From NCBI GenBank assembly GCA_020091685.1, contig CM034613.1, positions 7,835,104 to 7,899,103 on the forward strand: 64,000 nucleotides of DNA. The letters are read 5' to 3'. The notes below the pieces were generated by a model. That model saw nothing but the letters and a program-made list of their open reading frames with translations. It ran no database searches and was not told the DNA's origin. How positions within the stretch are numbered: position 1 is the first letter of the stretch; each line of letters begins with the position of its first letter. This document shows, piece by piece, positions 12,330 through 23,990 of this stretch. Source of the DNA: Lutjanus erythropterus. Its lineage: Eukaryota > Chordata > Actinopteri > Lutjaniformes > Lutjanidae. The position numbers and the translations under genes are program-made.

Positions 12330-13238
12330 CACTTTTTGAAATAAAGGGGCTCACTAGAACCATAAAGCGTTCTTTAGCTTGACCTCATAGGAGAATCCTT
12401 TTTGGTTCCAGATAGAACCTTTTATAAAGGTATCACTTGGAATTCTTTCATAGGGTTCTTCCTCCAGCCCAACATAAAGGGTTATACAAAATCTGCCTGC
12501 AAAAGCTTTAATCTGGAATTCCGCCTCTCTGGGGGTTCTATCCAGAATCTTTCCACCTTCTGGGGTGCAAACTAGAACCCACCAAGAAGGTTCCACCAAG
12601 AATCCTTTTTTTTTTAATCTAGAATCCACCCAGGGAGTACTACTGAGAACCCTTTCATAGAGATCATCTCTGTGGTTCTGTCTAAAATCTTAAAAGGGTG
12701 CCAACAAGAACCCACCCCTAGCATTGTACCAAGAATGCTTTTATACTCCAATGGTTTCATCTAGAACTCACATAGAACCCTTTTAAATTCCAAGGGTTTT
12801 ATCTATTACTGGTCCAGTGGGTTCTCCCAAGAACCCTTTTATAATCCTAGGATTTTATCTAGTACCTTCCCAGGGAGTCCTACCAAGAGCTCTTTTATAT
12901 TCCAAAAGTTTTATCAAGTACCCACCTAGGGCCTTTGAATAAGAACCCTTTTATGTTCCCAGGGTTTTATCTATTACCAGTCTTGGGGGTTCTACTGAGA
13001 AACCTTTCAAATTCAAAGTGTTTTATCTGGAACCAACCCAGGGGGTTCTCCCAAGAACCCGCACAGAAGAAGCCTTGACAAAACTCTTTCTTCCAAAAAG
13101 GGTTTTCTGGATGAAAGAACCTTACAAAGAACCCTTGACAAACTGTTTCTTCAAAAAATGGTTCTTCAGAAGCAAGTGGTTCTACTTAGAACTTCAGCCC
13201 TCCAGGTAGAACCCTTTTGGAACCGTTATTTCAAAGTG
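12330..13238 (+). mobile_element. Non-autonomous TA-flanked element with 56-bp GGTTCT/AGAACC internal repeats (copy 1)
   Basis: The ends are inverted repeats: CACTTTTTGAAATAA on the left, and CACTTTGAAATAA on the minus strand at the right. TA lies directly outside both ends (12328-12329 and 13239-13240). The interior is an array of degenerate units mixing AGAACCCTTTT, ATTCCAAGGGTTTTATCTA and GGGTTCT. Consecutive AGAACC-type starts at 12774, 12830, 12886, 12942 and 12998 are exactly 56 bp apart. There is no transposase, so movement would depend on an enzyme supplied elsewhere. Short frames here (12354-12629, 13018-13209) translate the array. TA duplication is typical of Tc1/mariner-type integration, though other superfamilies also use TA. 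Confidence 0.75.
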
Positions 13239-13242
13239 TAGT

Positions 13243-13610
13243 GTGTGTGTCGTTGTGTGTGTGCGTGCCCTGCGTTCAAACGACACACGTTTCAGTCTAC
13301 ACACCGTGCAGCTGGCTGCAGACAAAGGTGTTCATCGCGCTTTGTTTCAAAGATGCGGGTGTGTGAGGGTGCACCAGTGTGTGTGTGCGTGTTTGAACAG
13401 TTGCAGGGGCGGAAGAGAGCGGGGGTGATGGTAGTTGAGTGGAGACTTTGAATGCGTGTGTGTGTGTGTGTGTGTGGAAGGGGGGTTCAATGATAGGGTG
13501 TTTTGCTTTGAAAGCAAACTGGGGGGACGGCAAACCCCCACCCACCACCACCGCACACACATACACACATACACACACGCACACACGTACACACACAGTG
13601 AAAGTATTGA
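13243..13610. repeat. Clustered GT and CA tracts
   Basis: GTGTGT runs occur at 13243-13268, 13377-13392 and 13455-13476, and CACACA runs at 13552-13600. The GT tracts and the CA tract are inverted relative to one another, so this stretch could pair with itself. Open frames here are simple-sequence artefacts. Confidence 0.8.
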
Positions 13611-13839
13611 TTTTCTCGCTGGTGTGTGAGGTGTGGTAAGTGGTTGGTAATAGCAGGAGAAGAGTTTTGTGAAGTGGTGCAGGTTAAGAAGTTTGGCTGC
13701 TGGGTAGAGTTTTTATCTCTGGGATGGGGGCAGCGTTGATGGGATGAGATGGACGGGGGTCAAAAAACACTCCAGTAGCTCTAAATGGGGACGAGAGATT
13801 TGAAAACCCACTAAAACCACTGAAATAAAGCATCTCCAC

Positions 13840-14300
13840 AGGCACCAGTTATATGTGTATACATGTGGCTTTGATGCTGGAAAAACATGGAGTTTTTCAC
13901 ATGTCATGTGAGCACACACACATGCAGTAATATACACGCCTGTATGTACTTTAGCACACACATACATTCATACATACAGCACATTATGCACCAACACGGA
14001 CATATCAAGCACACTTATACACACACACACCCCTCCACAAGGCACTTATGCATAGTTAAACGCTAAACACACATGCAAGTACATTTGGATGTGGGTGAAC
14101 GCACACACACGCACACACACATAAGTACGACATGTAAGAATGTGCACATATACATGCTGTTGTACTATCAAATGCATTATGCAAAAACTTGAACACATTA
14201 CACAGACACTTAAGTGCTTACATAATTACAGAAACACACCTGCATATACAGTATAAACACACGTGGTGGTAAAGTGTGCACATGCTCATACATGCTACCA
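13840..14300. repeat. Diffuse CA-rich (cryptic simple) region
   Basis: Many short ACACAC, ACATAC and GCACAC words are scattered over about 450 bp without one long array, as expected of an old, decayed (CA)n expansion. No gene is seen. Confidence 0.65.
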
Positions 14301-14379
14301 TGTTACCAGACACATTATGCACACTTCCTTGAGCAAATTACATTCAGAACACACACGAGCATGAATCCAGAAAAAAGAA

Positions 14380-14514
14380 GAAAAATCGATTGATGGGAGA
14401 CTTTGGCCAATCATAGGTTGGTTGTTGCGTCTCACTCCCAAAATGTCAGTGTTTGACCATCTGGGAATGAGACTTAACAACGACTATCTTTATCCAGAGT
14501 CCGTTACTGCACCT
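14380..14514 (-). mobile_element. Fragment of TTAA-flanked non-autonomous element, inverted
   Basis: Read on the minus strand from the TTAA at 14515-14518, the end reads GACTCTGGATAAAGATAGT, then GTCTCATTCCCAG and TGATTGGCCAAAGTCTCCC. The same order of words occurs at 46589-46760 (GATTCTGGAGAAAGATAGTT) and near 15100-15300. These are therefore copies of one family. No coding sequence is present. Confidence 0.6.
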
Positions 14515-15086
14515 TTAACACATCAGACTGAAATAAGCTGTGGTTTTAAAGAATGCTATGGGGTATCAGGGATCTGTTGTTAGTGGGCATATTGTTTCAG
14601 ACAATTAAATCAAATTCAAGGAGGCCAGTTTGTGGAATAGATTCATGACTTTGCAGGCTTTTTTTATGTATATATATTTTACAACCCCCCAAAAAAGCTG
14701 TCACAATCCCATTTTAACTTCCATTGCAATGATCATCAGGTAAACAGTAGAATTACCATGTTTCCATTATAAAGTAATCTACCAGGAGTCATTAATTTGA
14801 TTGGCTGCCTTGCAAGATGATGTGGCAGTATAGGTTGGGCCAGTTCCAACCTATCTGCCAGACAAACTGTATTCTTTTTGCAGAAGCGCTCTGCATTGGC
14901 TCCCCTGCTGTGTGAACTCAGTGGCCTCTTTCAAATAATGGAGTGGACTGCATTTTTTCACACAGGGCCAATGTTGGTTTGATCACAGCTTAATAGTGGT
15001 CTCTGGGTTGTTGCATTGAGATGTTGTGATTGGCTTTATTGACCCACAAAATGAGCTATAATGGAGACATTTGGAGGTGATAGACA

Positions 15087-17066
15087 CCTAGCTCCAAGAT
15101 GCAGGAACCAATTCTGGAGAAAGATAGGTGACAGTTGAGCCTCCCAGGTCATTATATTATCAGCGCTTTAGGTTGGTGGCTTGAAGATGGTTGATTGTTG
15201 AGTTTCATTTTCAGGTCGTCATATATTTCATTTTAGGGAAAGAGACTTAACAAACAACTATCTTACCAGCCTGTGATTGGCCCAAGTCTCCCGTCATGGA
15301 CGAGATTTTCAGAGCCAGGCAGGCAGCGAGGGAGGGACTTGTCATGAACATAGATTGGTGCTGGACTAGGACCAAAACAGCCTCCCAGACCAACTAAGGC
15401 CAGTTTGACAACAGGGAATAGGGTACAGTCCCAAGGTGGTTTTCTTGCCAACGTTGGCTCCTGGTTTCCTGAGGCTGAGTCATGGCTAACCGACCTAACA
15501 GCAGTTAGCAGTAAGCAAAGTAACTTTGCTAACAAGTAAAGCTATCTTTCCATCAGGACACATTGTGAATGACCTCTTTACTGCATTCCTTGTCAATCTC
15601 AGAAGATGTGTTCATCCTGGTGACTGGCCGTGTTTACTGGGAGGCTGCTGCGCCTGGTTCTTTTGCCCGCTAACAGCAGCTAACAGCTAACACTTAAGGT
15701 AAGTTACTTTATCAACAAGTAAAGCTATATTTCATCAGAAAACTCTATAAGCGACCTTGGTGCTATATTTCTTGTTGTCTCGGAGGCTGTATTCATCCCA
15801 GTGACCATCACTGGGAGGCTGCTGAGACCGGTTCTGTTGGCCGCTAATGGTAGCTGTCACAGTTAGGTACTTTAGCAATAAGTAAGTTCCTAAAGCTAGC
15901 ATTATGAGAGTTGCAGCTGAGCAGCCTCAGGACATCAGAGGGGAAACCATAAAATATTTACTCCATAAAATATGAGCCAGTTTCACCAATATCAGTGAAT
16001 AGAAACATTCCAGTCTGCTTCAGTGAATAGATTCATTCTTCTTCCATGCTCTGTAGTGTCATAAGCAAGAAAACATTTCAGTGGACAGTGGATGGTGTGG
16101 ATATGCCCCCCAAGTGCAAGTGAGTCATCAAGAATTTTTAATCATTTTCCAGGAAAAGGCAAATTGTGAAATACCATTAAAAATACCCAGGAATATCTAC
16201 AAAATGACCTTTTTCTCATTATTGGGCCTGATACTGGCATGTAGGTGACATATAGCACAACACGTCTGTGATAAAACACAAGAGTTCCAAATGAACACGT
16301 CAAAGCCGAGACCAAAACAGCCTCTGACAGTTTAACTACAGGGAATAGGACAACGAGGAATAGACTACAGTACTGAGGTGGTTTTCTTGCCGAGTTTGTT
16401 TCCTGGGTAGGGTTAACTGAGCTAATGCAAATGCAATGGTTAGCAAAGTTGGTTTAGCAACAAGCTAGCTTACAAATTCCATGAACAACCTCGGTACTAT
16501 ATTTCCTGTCATATCTGAGGCTGTGCTCATCCCGGTGAGCCACCATGTTCACTGGGAGGCTGCTGAGACTGATTCACATGCCTGCAAACGTAGCTGTCAT
16601 GGTTAGCTACTTTAGCAATAAGTACGCTGCTAAAGATAGCGGTATGAGAGTTGCAGCTAAGCAGCCAGATGACATCAGCGGGGAAAACAGAAAATGTTTA
16701 CTCCATAAAATATGATCCAGTTTCACCAGAATCAGTGAATATAAACACGCCATTCACATGGAGAATGGATTCATTTTTCTTCCATGCTCTGCCGCGTCAT
16801 AAGCAAGAAAATGCTTCAATGGACACTGGATAGTGAGGATATGCCCCTGAGTGCAGGATGAGTCATTAGCAGTTTTAAATCATTTTCCAGGAAAATACAA
16901 CCTCCAAAATAATGAATATATACAAAATGATTTTTTTGTCATTGTTGGGCTAGACACTGACATGTAGGTGGCGTATAGTGCAAAACATATGCGATGAAAA
17001 CACTTGAACACGACTTCATGGGAACTTTTGCCAAATGACATCAAAAATATACTGCCTACTCCAGCT
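15087..17066 (+). mobile_element. TTAA-flanked non-autonomous element with a 939-bp internal duplication
   Basis: The left part (CTGGAGAAAGATAGG near 15113, then TGTGATTGGCCCAAGTCTCCC near 15271) matches the related fragments at 14.4 and 46.6 kb. The right end reads TGCCTACTCCAGC followed by TTAA at 17067-17070. Inside, the block beginning GACCAAAACAGCCTC at 15370 recurs at 16309. Within the first copy a segment with AACAAGTAAAGCTAT (about 15528 and 15712) is repeated about 184 bp apart. The word CACTGGGAGGCTGCTG or a close variant occurs near 15637, 15812 and 16553. There is no transposase. The 90-residue frame at 15263-15535 (minus) lies inside the repeat and is not a gene. Confidence 0.6.
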
Positions 17067-20034
17067 TTAATGTTACTGCCACACAGAAGTACCAAATCAT
17101 GTCATGTGGAAGTTTACAGCCTTACATCAGTGTTTTCAAAAAGCTCTGTTTCCCACAATCCACACTGCAATGTGAACGTATAGGCTGCGGAGAGCATTTT
17201 GGAAAAGCACCGTTTCAGGAGCTGTAAAATGCCAGCTGAGCGTGTGTAGAAGGCCTCATTCAACAGACCTACTGCCAGCGGTAGTTAAATAGGCACAGAG
17301 AGGAATAACATCCTTAAGACCTGTGAAATCCTCTGCTGCTTCTGTCCTTGTTTGCCGACATGCTCGATCTATGTTTTTGTTTTTCCCTCTGATGAAACAG
17401 GTGGTCTCTGTATAGATCCGACAGCCAACCCCTCCTTCTCCTACACACACATACACACACACACACGCTCCTGCTCCCTTTAGGTTTTCTCCATAATAGC
17501 TAAAGGATGCTTTTCCTCCCCCGATGCTTTCACGGCATCCCCGTCTCCTCCATTCCCTCTTCTCCTCTCATTCTCCTGTCGCCACCCCCCCTCCTCCCCT
17601 CCTCCTCTTCCTCACCCCTCACGATTACACACAACAGCTGCCAGTGTCCTTTTGGAGGAAAAATGATGCTTGTCCAAAACAAGTGATTTCTCTCACTCCT
17701 TCTCCCTTTCCTCCTTCACCCAGCCTCCGTCTGTGCCCTCACCTCCCCTCCTCTATCGACCAGCTACTCCCCCTCAACACCACCACCACCTCCACCATCC
17801 CTTCCCCCTTGCTCTCTCTTCCCATCTCTGCATTTGAAGCGTGTACCACATTACATTCAGGCAGGCAGGCAGGCAGAGGACAGTGGTGATGGGAGATTTC
17901 CTGTCTGCCAGGCGTGCACATGTGAAGGTCCCAGGTTGCCTTTATCATCTCGTCTGACAGATAACACTGATAGCACCGCGGTGCACGAAAGCACTGACTT
18001 TCACTCTCTGTCTCACTCACAGACACACACACACACCCACAGACAGATAGACATGAGTGGGGCGTTCACATGACGCTCATTGGAGAGCAGATTCTTCAAA
18101 TGAATCAAAGTGATTTCTTCTTTCAGACAAATGTAGCCGTGAAAGGTAAAACGTGCTCCTGGTTCAATGTGTCTGTCTGGGGAATGAAAGAATCAAACAT
18201 ACACATACATATACACACACCACAATGGCTATTCCCATACACTTGTAGAAAGGAGAACATTTGACCATTCCTAAGTCCCCTTTTTGCTCTGTGCTTCAAT
18301 AACAGCCACTTGGTGCTTCAATTACAGTTGAGCAAACTTGGAACCTTAGTCAACTCTCTCCTTTCATGTTTCCTGTACTTAAATATGCTAGCTGCTAGCT
18401 GGTCTACATTGAAAAAACAAACATTTTGAAGATGTTGGAAAGATGTTGCTGAGGGACCTGTGAAAACAACATATGTATATAGTCAAATCTTTACTAATGT
18501 TAGCTGAACTCTTGCTAACTGGGTAACAAACAATTGATGCACATTAATTAGCAGGTTAACTAGCATTTCACTAACTAGGTTACAAGTATTTTGCTCTCAA
18601 TTAAAGTAGATTAGCAAGCTAGTTAGTTAGAGTTTTGCTAAAATTAGCTATCCAATGTTAACTAGCTAAAGATTAAGATTGATTAGCTAGCTAGTGAGCC
18701 ATTGCTTTCTACTGGATTTTGGATTAGTGCAGAAAATAAGCTTTATGATTCTTACAAATTTGGTTCATCAAGATAATCTTCACAAATAAGCACCACTTTT
18801 ATTATTTTTGAAGCGCAAATGTAATTGGTGAATGCACAAAGCTAAGGAGGTTATACAAAAACTACACCACGATTGACTTCACATCACCTCCACTGAGTGG
18901 CTAGTGTTCAATGTGATAATGTTTAATGTCCGTGACAGCCTCTGTAGTTTCATTTAGCCACGTGTTAGCAACCTCTTTTTTAAAAACATGTAAAAGGTTC
19001 AGAATTCATGAGTGGGAAATATACAGATGTATTTTATGCTGCAGAACGAATCATGAAAATCACTGAGGCTTCTGTTAACCACTGACTTTATTTTAAGCAG
19101 TAAACCAAAAACCCATTACAAAACCAACTGACTTAAAGATGAGGGAACCAGAATTGCTCATATGCCAACTCATATGAGGTGTTTCAGGACTCATTCTTAT
19201 AGCGCGCTATTGCAAAGCAGCATAGCATAGTTGAGCATTGTCATACTGAGTGAACCAAGTGTCAGGCAGAAGAGGAGTGACACACTCAAACACACACACA
19301 AGTGCGGTGGTACCTATACGAACAAATTTTCAAAGCTTCCTGCGAGGTTTGAGGTGCTATCGAAGGTCTGAAGGATAAGTGTACGTGCATGTGTGTGTAG
19401 TTTTGTTGTATTCACCTAGGTGTTTAAAGGGTTTGTTAAGGGTCTTGTTTTATTTTGTCCTCTGCGGCGGTGCGATAGAGGGAATTTCATTATGCAAATC
19501 TATGTCTCTCTGCTGATGAGCATGCCCTCAGGCTTCTGTCTCACACACAATGGCACTCACACACACACACATACAAACACTTCGTCTCTGTCACACACAC
19601 TCACGCATATAAATACTCTCATCCATGCAGTCTGTGTCTCTTTCACCCACACACACTCTCAGACACATACATGCTCAGACACTCATGAAAACATGCGTGA
19701 CTGTGCCACACAGACACAGTCACGCATATCATGTCTGAGACTGGAGGCACGGCAGGGGAGTGTGTGTGTTTGTGTGCGTGCGCGTGTGTGTGTATGCGTG
19801 TGTGGTGAGGCTAAAAGGGGCTGCTTAAGGTTACAAACCATTTCAGGGGTTACAAACCATTTCCCCCAATTCCCTTGTACGTGGCTGCACTGGATACCCC
19901 CTTTACACACACTGACACACACACAGTCGGAGATATGCAGACTCACAGTAGTCACCACAGAACAGTAACTCACACCAATCTATGACACAACACACATAAA
20001 CACAAACACACATTAAAACAGTAGAAAGTAGCAC
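17067..20034. other. No gene seen; several simple tracts
   Basis: (CA)n occurs at about 17443-17467. A pyrimidine-rich stretch runs over 17530-17830, (GGCA)n at 17861-17876, and short CA/GT clusters at 18020-18045 and 19550-19990. The frames at 17524-17889 and 19420-19968 are translations of these tracts. 18380-18720 has many GCTAGCTAG/TTAGCTAG words but no long array. Confidence 0.55.
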
Positions 20035-20690
20035 ACACTGAAAAAAAAAAGTTTTAACCTAAAAAAGTTAGTGCCTGGGATGCCTTAAAATTTTATAATG
20101 ATTCAGAACGTTTCTAGTTAAATAAACTTGAATAATTTAGTTGTACTCAAGAAAATTTTCAATAAGCTTAAAATATTAAGTTGGACCAAGAACTCTGCAG
20201 TCACACTGATTAACATTACAAATAAAAGTGTATCAGGATTTACACTTTACTCTCTACTCTTTTACTTTCAATCAGTGCAGGCTAGGAAATCTACTAATAT
20301 GTTGATCATGTTTCTTTAGAAACTTAATTCAGTTAGTTGATTGAACATCTACAGTACATTCAATCAACTCAACTTCAAGTCAAAATACTTGATTATAAGT
20401 TCTGAAATGTTCTGAAAATAAATAAATGAATGAAAGTTGAAAAAACAAATTGGGGTAATTTGTAATGATTCAAAAACAAATAAACTTGATGTTAATTTGG
20501 TTGTACATGAGAAAACATGTCCAATAAGCTAAAGATATTAAGTTGAACCAGCAGCTTTTCAGTCACTCTGACGAACATCACAAATTTGATTTCCTTACAT
20601 TCAACTCATGATTTAAAAAAATAATAAAGTTAGAGGAACTTTAAGTTTAACCAACTTGAATAAATAAATTGTGTTTTTTATAATAAGATG
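20035..20690. repeat. AT-rich repeat with about 368-bp direct duplication
   Basis: The order 'TTATAATGATTCA ... AAATAAACTTGA ... TTGTAC ... CAATAAGCT ... TATTAAGTTG ... CAGTCACTCTGA' in 20092-20230 recurs with substitutions at 20459-20590. The segment is full of AAGTTGA/TCAACTT words typical of a family of short fish DNA elements. It starts near CACACTGAAAAAA at 20034. I could not find a matching inverted end. Confidence 0.6.
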
Positions 20691-20817
20691 AGAAAAGATG
20701 TGGCTGATTCCTGTATGCTGAAAATCTACACACACAAACATGAAGCTTGGCATACACACATATACACATGAAAAATAACACAATTACATGTGTGCATGCA
20801 AAAGGTCAAATTACGCA

Positions 20818-20827
20818 TACACACATA

Positions 20828-20893
<66 letters not shown>
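20818..20893. repeat. (CA)n microsatellite, about 76 bp
   Basis: A long CA run with two TA interruptions at its left end. Frames through it (20726-21046 minus, 20790-21008 plus) are repeat translations. Confidence 0.97.
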
Positions 20894-20898
<5 letters not shown>

Positions 20899-20978
20899 AG
20901 AGCCCTACCCCATGTGGATGTGACCCAATGACCCTGCTGTCACACACAGTGCCCATCTGCCACAGAGAGGCACAGAGG

Positions 20979-21043
20979 GAGGGGACAGGAGTGGGGGATT
21001 TGGGGTAATGGGGGGGGGCAAGTAAGTGCCTTGGGGGGTGGGG
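20979..21043 (+). other. G-quadruplex motif cluster
   Basis: The plus-strand G-runs at 20981-20984, 20993-20997, 21002-21005, 21010-21018, 21033-21038 and 21040-21043 have loops of eight bases or fewer between the first four, enough for at least one four-tetrad structure. The cluster sits about 90 bp from a 76-bp (CA)n tract. No promoter or gene is visible nearby. Confidence 0.65.
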
Positions 21044-22163
21044 CACCGGAGCAACTTAGGACGGAACAGAGGGAAGGAAAGAATGTGTCTTCACGGTGAA
21101 TTTTGAGTTCACTTTTGCACAGATGTGCTGTTTGGTGCCTGGAGAAGTTTTAGTGCTTTTTAGACCCCCCTCTAATTCTTTCACCATGTCCTCCCCCTCT
21201 TTACCAACACAACACACACACACAGTCACACAAACACACACACCTCAGGAACAAAATGTACTCCTGTTAGCCTGGGGCTGATCTATCCAGAACCTCCTGT
21301 CCGCTTTCTCCTTAAACCTGGAGCTGTCTCAGGCTTCCAATGGTAAATAAAGAAAATACTCCGGGAAGCAGGCGGACTACTGTCCTGAATGTAGAACAGA
21401 TGAGGAACAGAGACATCAGAGGCGAGGGGAGGCTGATGGGGGAAGGAACAGGAACTTTCTCTTTGCCATGTAAAAACTGTGCATCTCCATTTTTGGTAAT
21501 TCTTTTTTATTTCCACTGATTGCATTAAATCAGCATAATTCTGCAGGCTTATCACATTGTTTTTTGTTTTGTTTTTTTAAATAACTGATTAAATAAAGAG
21601 CAAAACAGGGTTTTCAAACTGAAAACTGTAGTTGTTTTCTAAGTTTTTGGAGATATGGGGTTTTCCTTGATGTGGAAACTTGTAATATTAATAGAAAATC
21701 TGTTCCAGTCAGAAGGAAATTTGGCTTCATGGATGTTTCATGGAAACTTTTTTGGTGCACGGGCATAGCCCCCACACAGAAACAAAGACAGGGAGGATGG
21801 GTCTGTTGTGCAAATCTGGTCATAGTTAGGCAGATATATGATCTGCAGTTACATCTGGCAGTTATTGCTTTTTTATTACATATCATATATTGGCATCCAC
21901 TGCCAATATGATGGCAATTCCTCTCTGACCAAAGCCGCCTGAAAACAGCCTGTAAACCCGGCAATAAACTTTTATTTTCTGTGCAGGCTATGTTTCATTA
22001 TATGATTGTTCAGTTATAGTTTTTTGCAAATTAATTTTGCATTTAAATATCAGCTACAACCACATAAAAATACTGGACAATGACATCTTTAGTCTAAAAA
22101 TACCAGTGCTGGCCTTCTCATATATGCAGAATCATGTTTAGAGATGATGGTCAATAAGACTCG
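21044..22163. other. No gene seen
   Basis: A short CA run lies at about 21212-21242, then AT-rich DNA. The 116-residue minus frame at 21614-21964 and the 79-residue plus frame at 21672-21911 overlap on opposite strands and show no domain. Confidence 0.55.
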
Positions 22164-22742
22164 CACTTTATTTTACAGTACACTGTAACAAGCCATACTT
22201 TATATGAAATTAGACAAAGACTAGAAATACAATGTTCTTAATTAGACTGTATTAGACCCTTTGTTAGACCCTTACTAGACTTTATTACAGGGTACTGTTC
22301 CCTTAAGTGAAATCACATATTGGCTGTGCAGGCACCCAGAGACACAATATTCCTCTGCCTCTATAATTTTGGCCTTTTGGCCTGGTTGATCTGGTTCATA
22401 TATTGTGTTAAAAATAGTGAAGAAACAGATACGTTCTGTTGTAATATGTCCTTAATGGCACTCTAATAAGGGTCTAAATGTGGAAAATAATACACTTTAG
22501 TTTACAGTGTGACCCTAATTACCCCCTAAAAAAGTCTAATAAGGGTCTAACAGTGCAAATACTACACGTTTACGGTACAGGTGAGGGTCCTTTTTTTAGA
22601 ATAACCTCTAATTTAGTCTAATCAGGGTATAATAAAAGGTCTAATACTGTCTGATAAAAACTAATTTTATCTAGTTTTGCCTAATTTGATACAAACCACA
22701 GCTTGTTATGTCTTATTATTGTACTGTAAAATAAATTGTAAG
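22164..22742. mobile_element. Inverted-repeat MITE with GGGTCTAA/TTAGACCC words
   Basis: The left end has TTTATTTTACAGTACA (about 22167-22182) followed by TAACAAGC. The right end on the minus strand has TTTATTTTACAGTACA (22720-22735) followed by TAACAAGC. Inside, TTAGACCCTT words on the left are mirrored by AAGGGTCTAA on the right, so much of the 580 bp can fold back. There is no coding sequence. I infer a non-autonomous DNA transposon; the superfamily is not determined. Confidence 0.65.
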
Positions 22743-22780
22743 CAAAATATAATATGGGCAGACAATGGAGGAAGAGATGG

Positions 22781-22900
22781 AGGGGGAGGAGGAGGAATAA
22801 TGGGGAGAAGGAGATGGAAAGTGGGGAGAGTTCACCCAGGCCTTCTCCCCGGAAGAGTGAAGGAGGAGGAGGGAGGAGGGAGGAGGGCAGGTTGTGCAGG
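22781..22900 (+). repeat. Polypurine (GGA-rich) tract
   Basis: Repeated GGAGGAGGAGG-type words lie on the plus strand. The 144- and 131-residue minus frames over 22681-23115 translate this tract and the neighbouring (CA)n; they are rejected as genes. Confidence 0.75.
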
Positions 22901-22980
22901 AGAGCAGGGGGTGCAAAGGATATCCAGAGGGGACCAACTGTAGTGGTGTCAGACGTGGGTGCTGCCAGCACACATCCTGC

Positions 22981-23042
22981 CAACACACACCAGGAGCCAG
23001 ACACACACACACACACACACGTGCACACGCACACACACACAC
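22981..23042. repeat. (CA)n microsatellite with GTGCACACGC interruption
   Basis: Two CA runs are separated by a short G-containing interruption. A CCACCACCC-rich stretch follows to about 23130. Confidence 0.9.
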
Positions 23043-23699
23043 AGCCCCCAGGCCTGGCCCTAAGTATGTGAACAACCGTGCCAACTGTACCCCCACCACC
23101 CCCACCACCACCCATCCACCCTCACCCCCCTACAACCCCTGAAGACCCAATCTGGAATCAGTCTACAGCGACAACTCCAGTGCCAAGCTCGCCCTGCTGC
23201 CGGCCCTGCTCGTGTATATTTCACTGAGTTAGGGAGACGTGGGACAACTCAGCGTTCGACAACAAGACTGATTGCACATCACAGCGCTCAGAGGTTGAAA
23301 TGCATTTTGAAGCTGTGAATTGTTTGAGAATATTTGTATTCTTCTGAAACGCTAGAGCAAAATCAATTCAGTCATATAACGCTAGGAGCAGTAAGTTGTG
23401 AAGAGATTGTTTTCCATAGGCAGCCATTAGCCTGGGAGAACCTTTGTGTACATACCCGCAATTTATTTACTCCCAAGAGTGATTCAGCCGACATGTGTAG
23501 TACCATTTACAGCTGACGATGCTGCGGATTTAAATTCTGCTCGCAATCTTTGTTGCATGTCATCCCCTCTTTTGGTTTTTTCCTGTTTGAATAAAAATGC
23601 ATGCAATCTTAGGAGAAATGCCTCAAAAATCATTGTGAGAGATCCCATAATGCATCTTTAAACCTCTTCTCAGCCCAGCCCCCCGCCTCCAAGCACCAC

Positions 23700-23990
23700 T
23701 AACCCCTAACCCTCTTAATTCCCTAATCATGTTTATGCAAATTCCATTTGTATGTAACGTGTGTACATAATGGAAGCTGCTATCACCTATGGGACAGGCC
23801 TGCCTTATGTATGTATGCAGCTTTCTCTATTACAGGCAGGCTGATAAAGATTATATATAGAGTCTGCAGATGGAAGAAATGTGATTTTTATATTTCAGAC
23901 GAGCCCGGCTGCTAAATCTGATTATGTAAAGACTGTACTGTAACCTGGGGTGCTGTGTAGATTCATGTTTAAAGATAGGTTGGCAAAATA
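23700..23990. other. Candidate conserved non-coding element
   Basis: This low-repeat stretch includes an octamer-like TTTATGCAAATT (about 23730-23741), TAATCATG, GATTATGTAAAG and GGCAGGCTGATAAAGATTA. The density of POU/homeodomain-like words and the absence of simple sequence suggest a regulatory element, but this is inference without alignment. Confidence 0.25.

Noticed and set aside
12774-13010. Regular 56-bp palindromic units resembling a CRISPR array
   Set aside because: Units are repeat throughout with no unique spacers, lie in a vertebrate-type genome, and sit inside inverted transposon-like ends.
14329-14350. CCTTGAGCAAATTACA resembling the V-SINE core
   Set aside because: No tRNA-like head or other SINE sequence on either side; probably a chance match.
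19420-19968. 182-codon plus-strand open frame
   Set aside because: Mostly His/Thr/Cys/Val from CA and GT words. The opposite strand is also open (19683-19973), as expected for simple sequence.
22681-23115. 144- and 131-codon minus-strand frames
   Set aside because: They are two frames of the same (GT)n plus polypyrimidine sequence; both are low-complexity.
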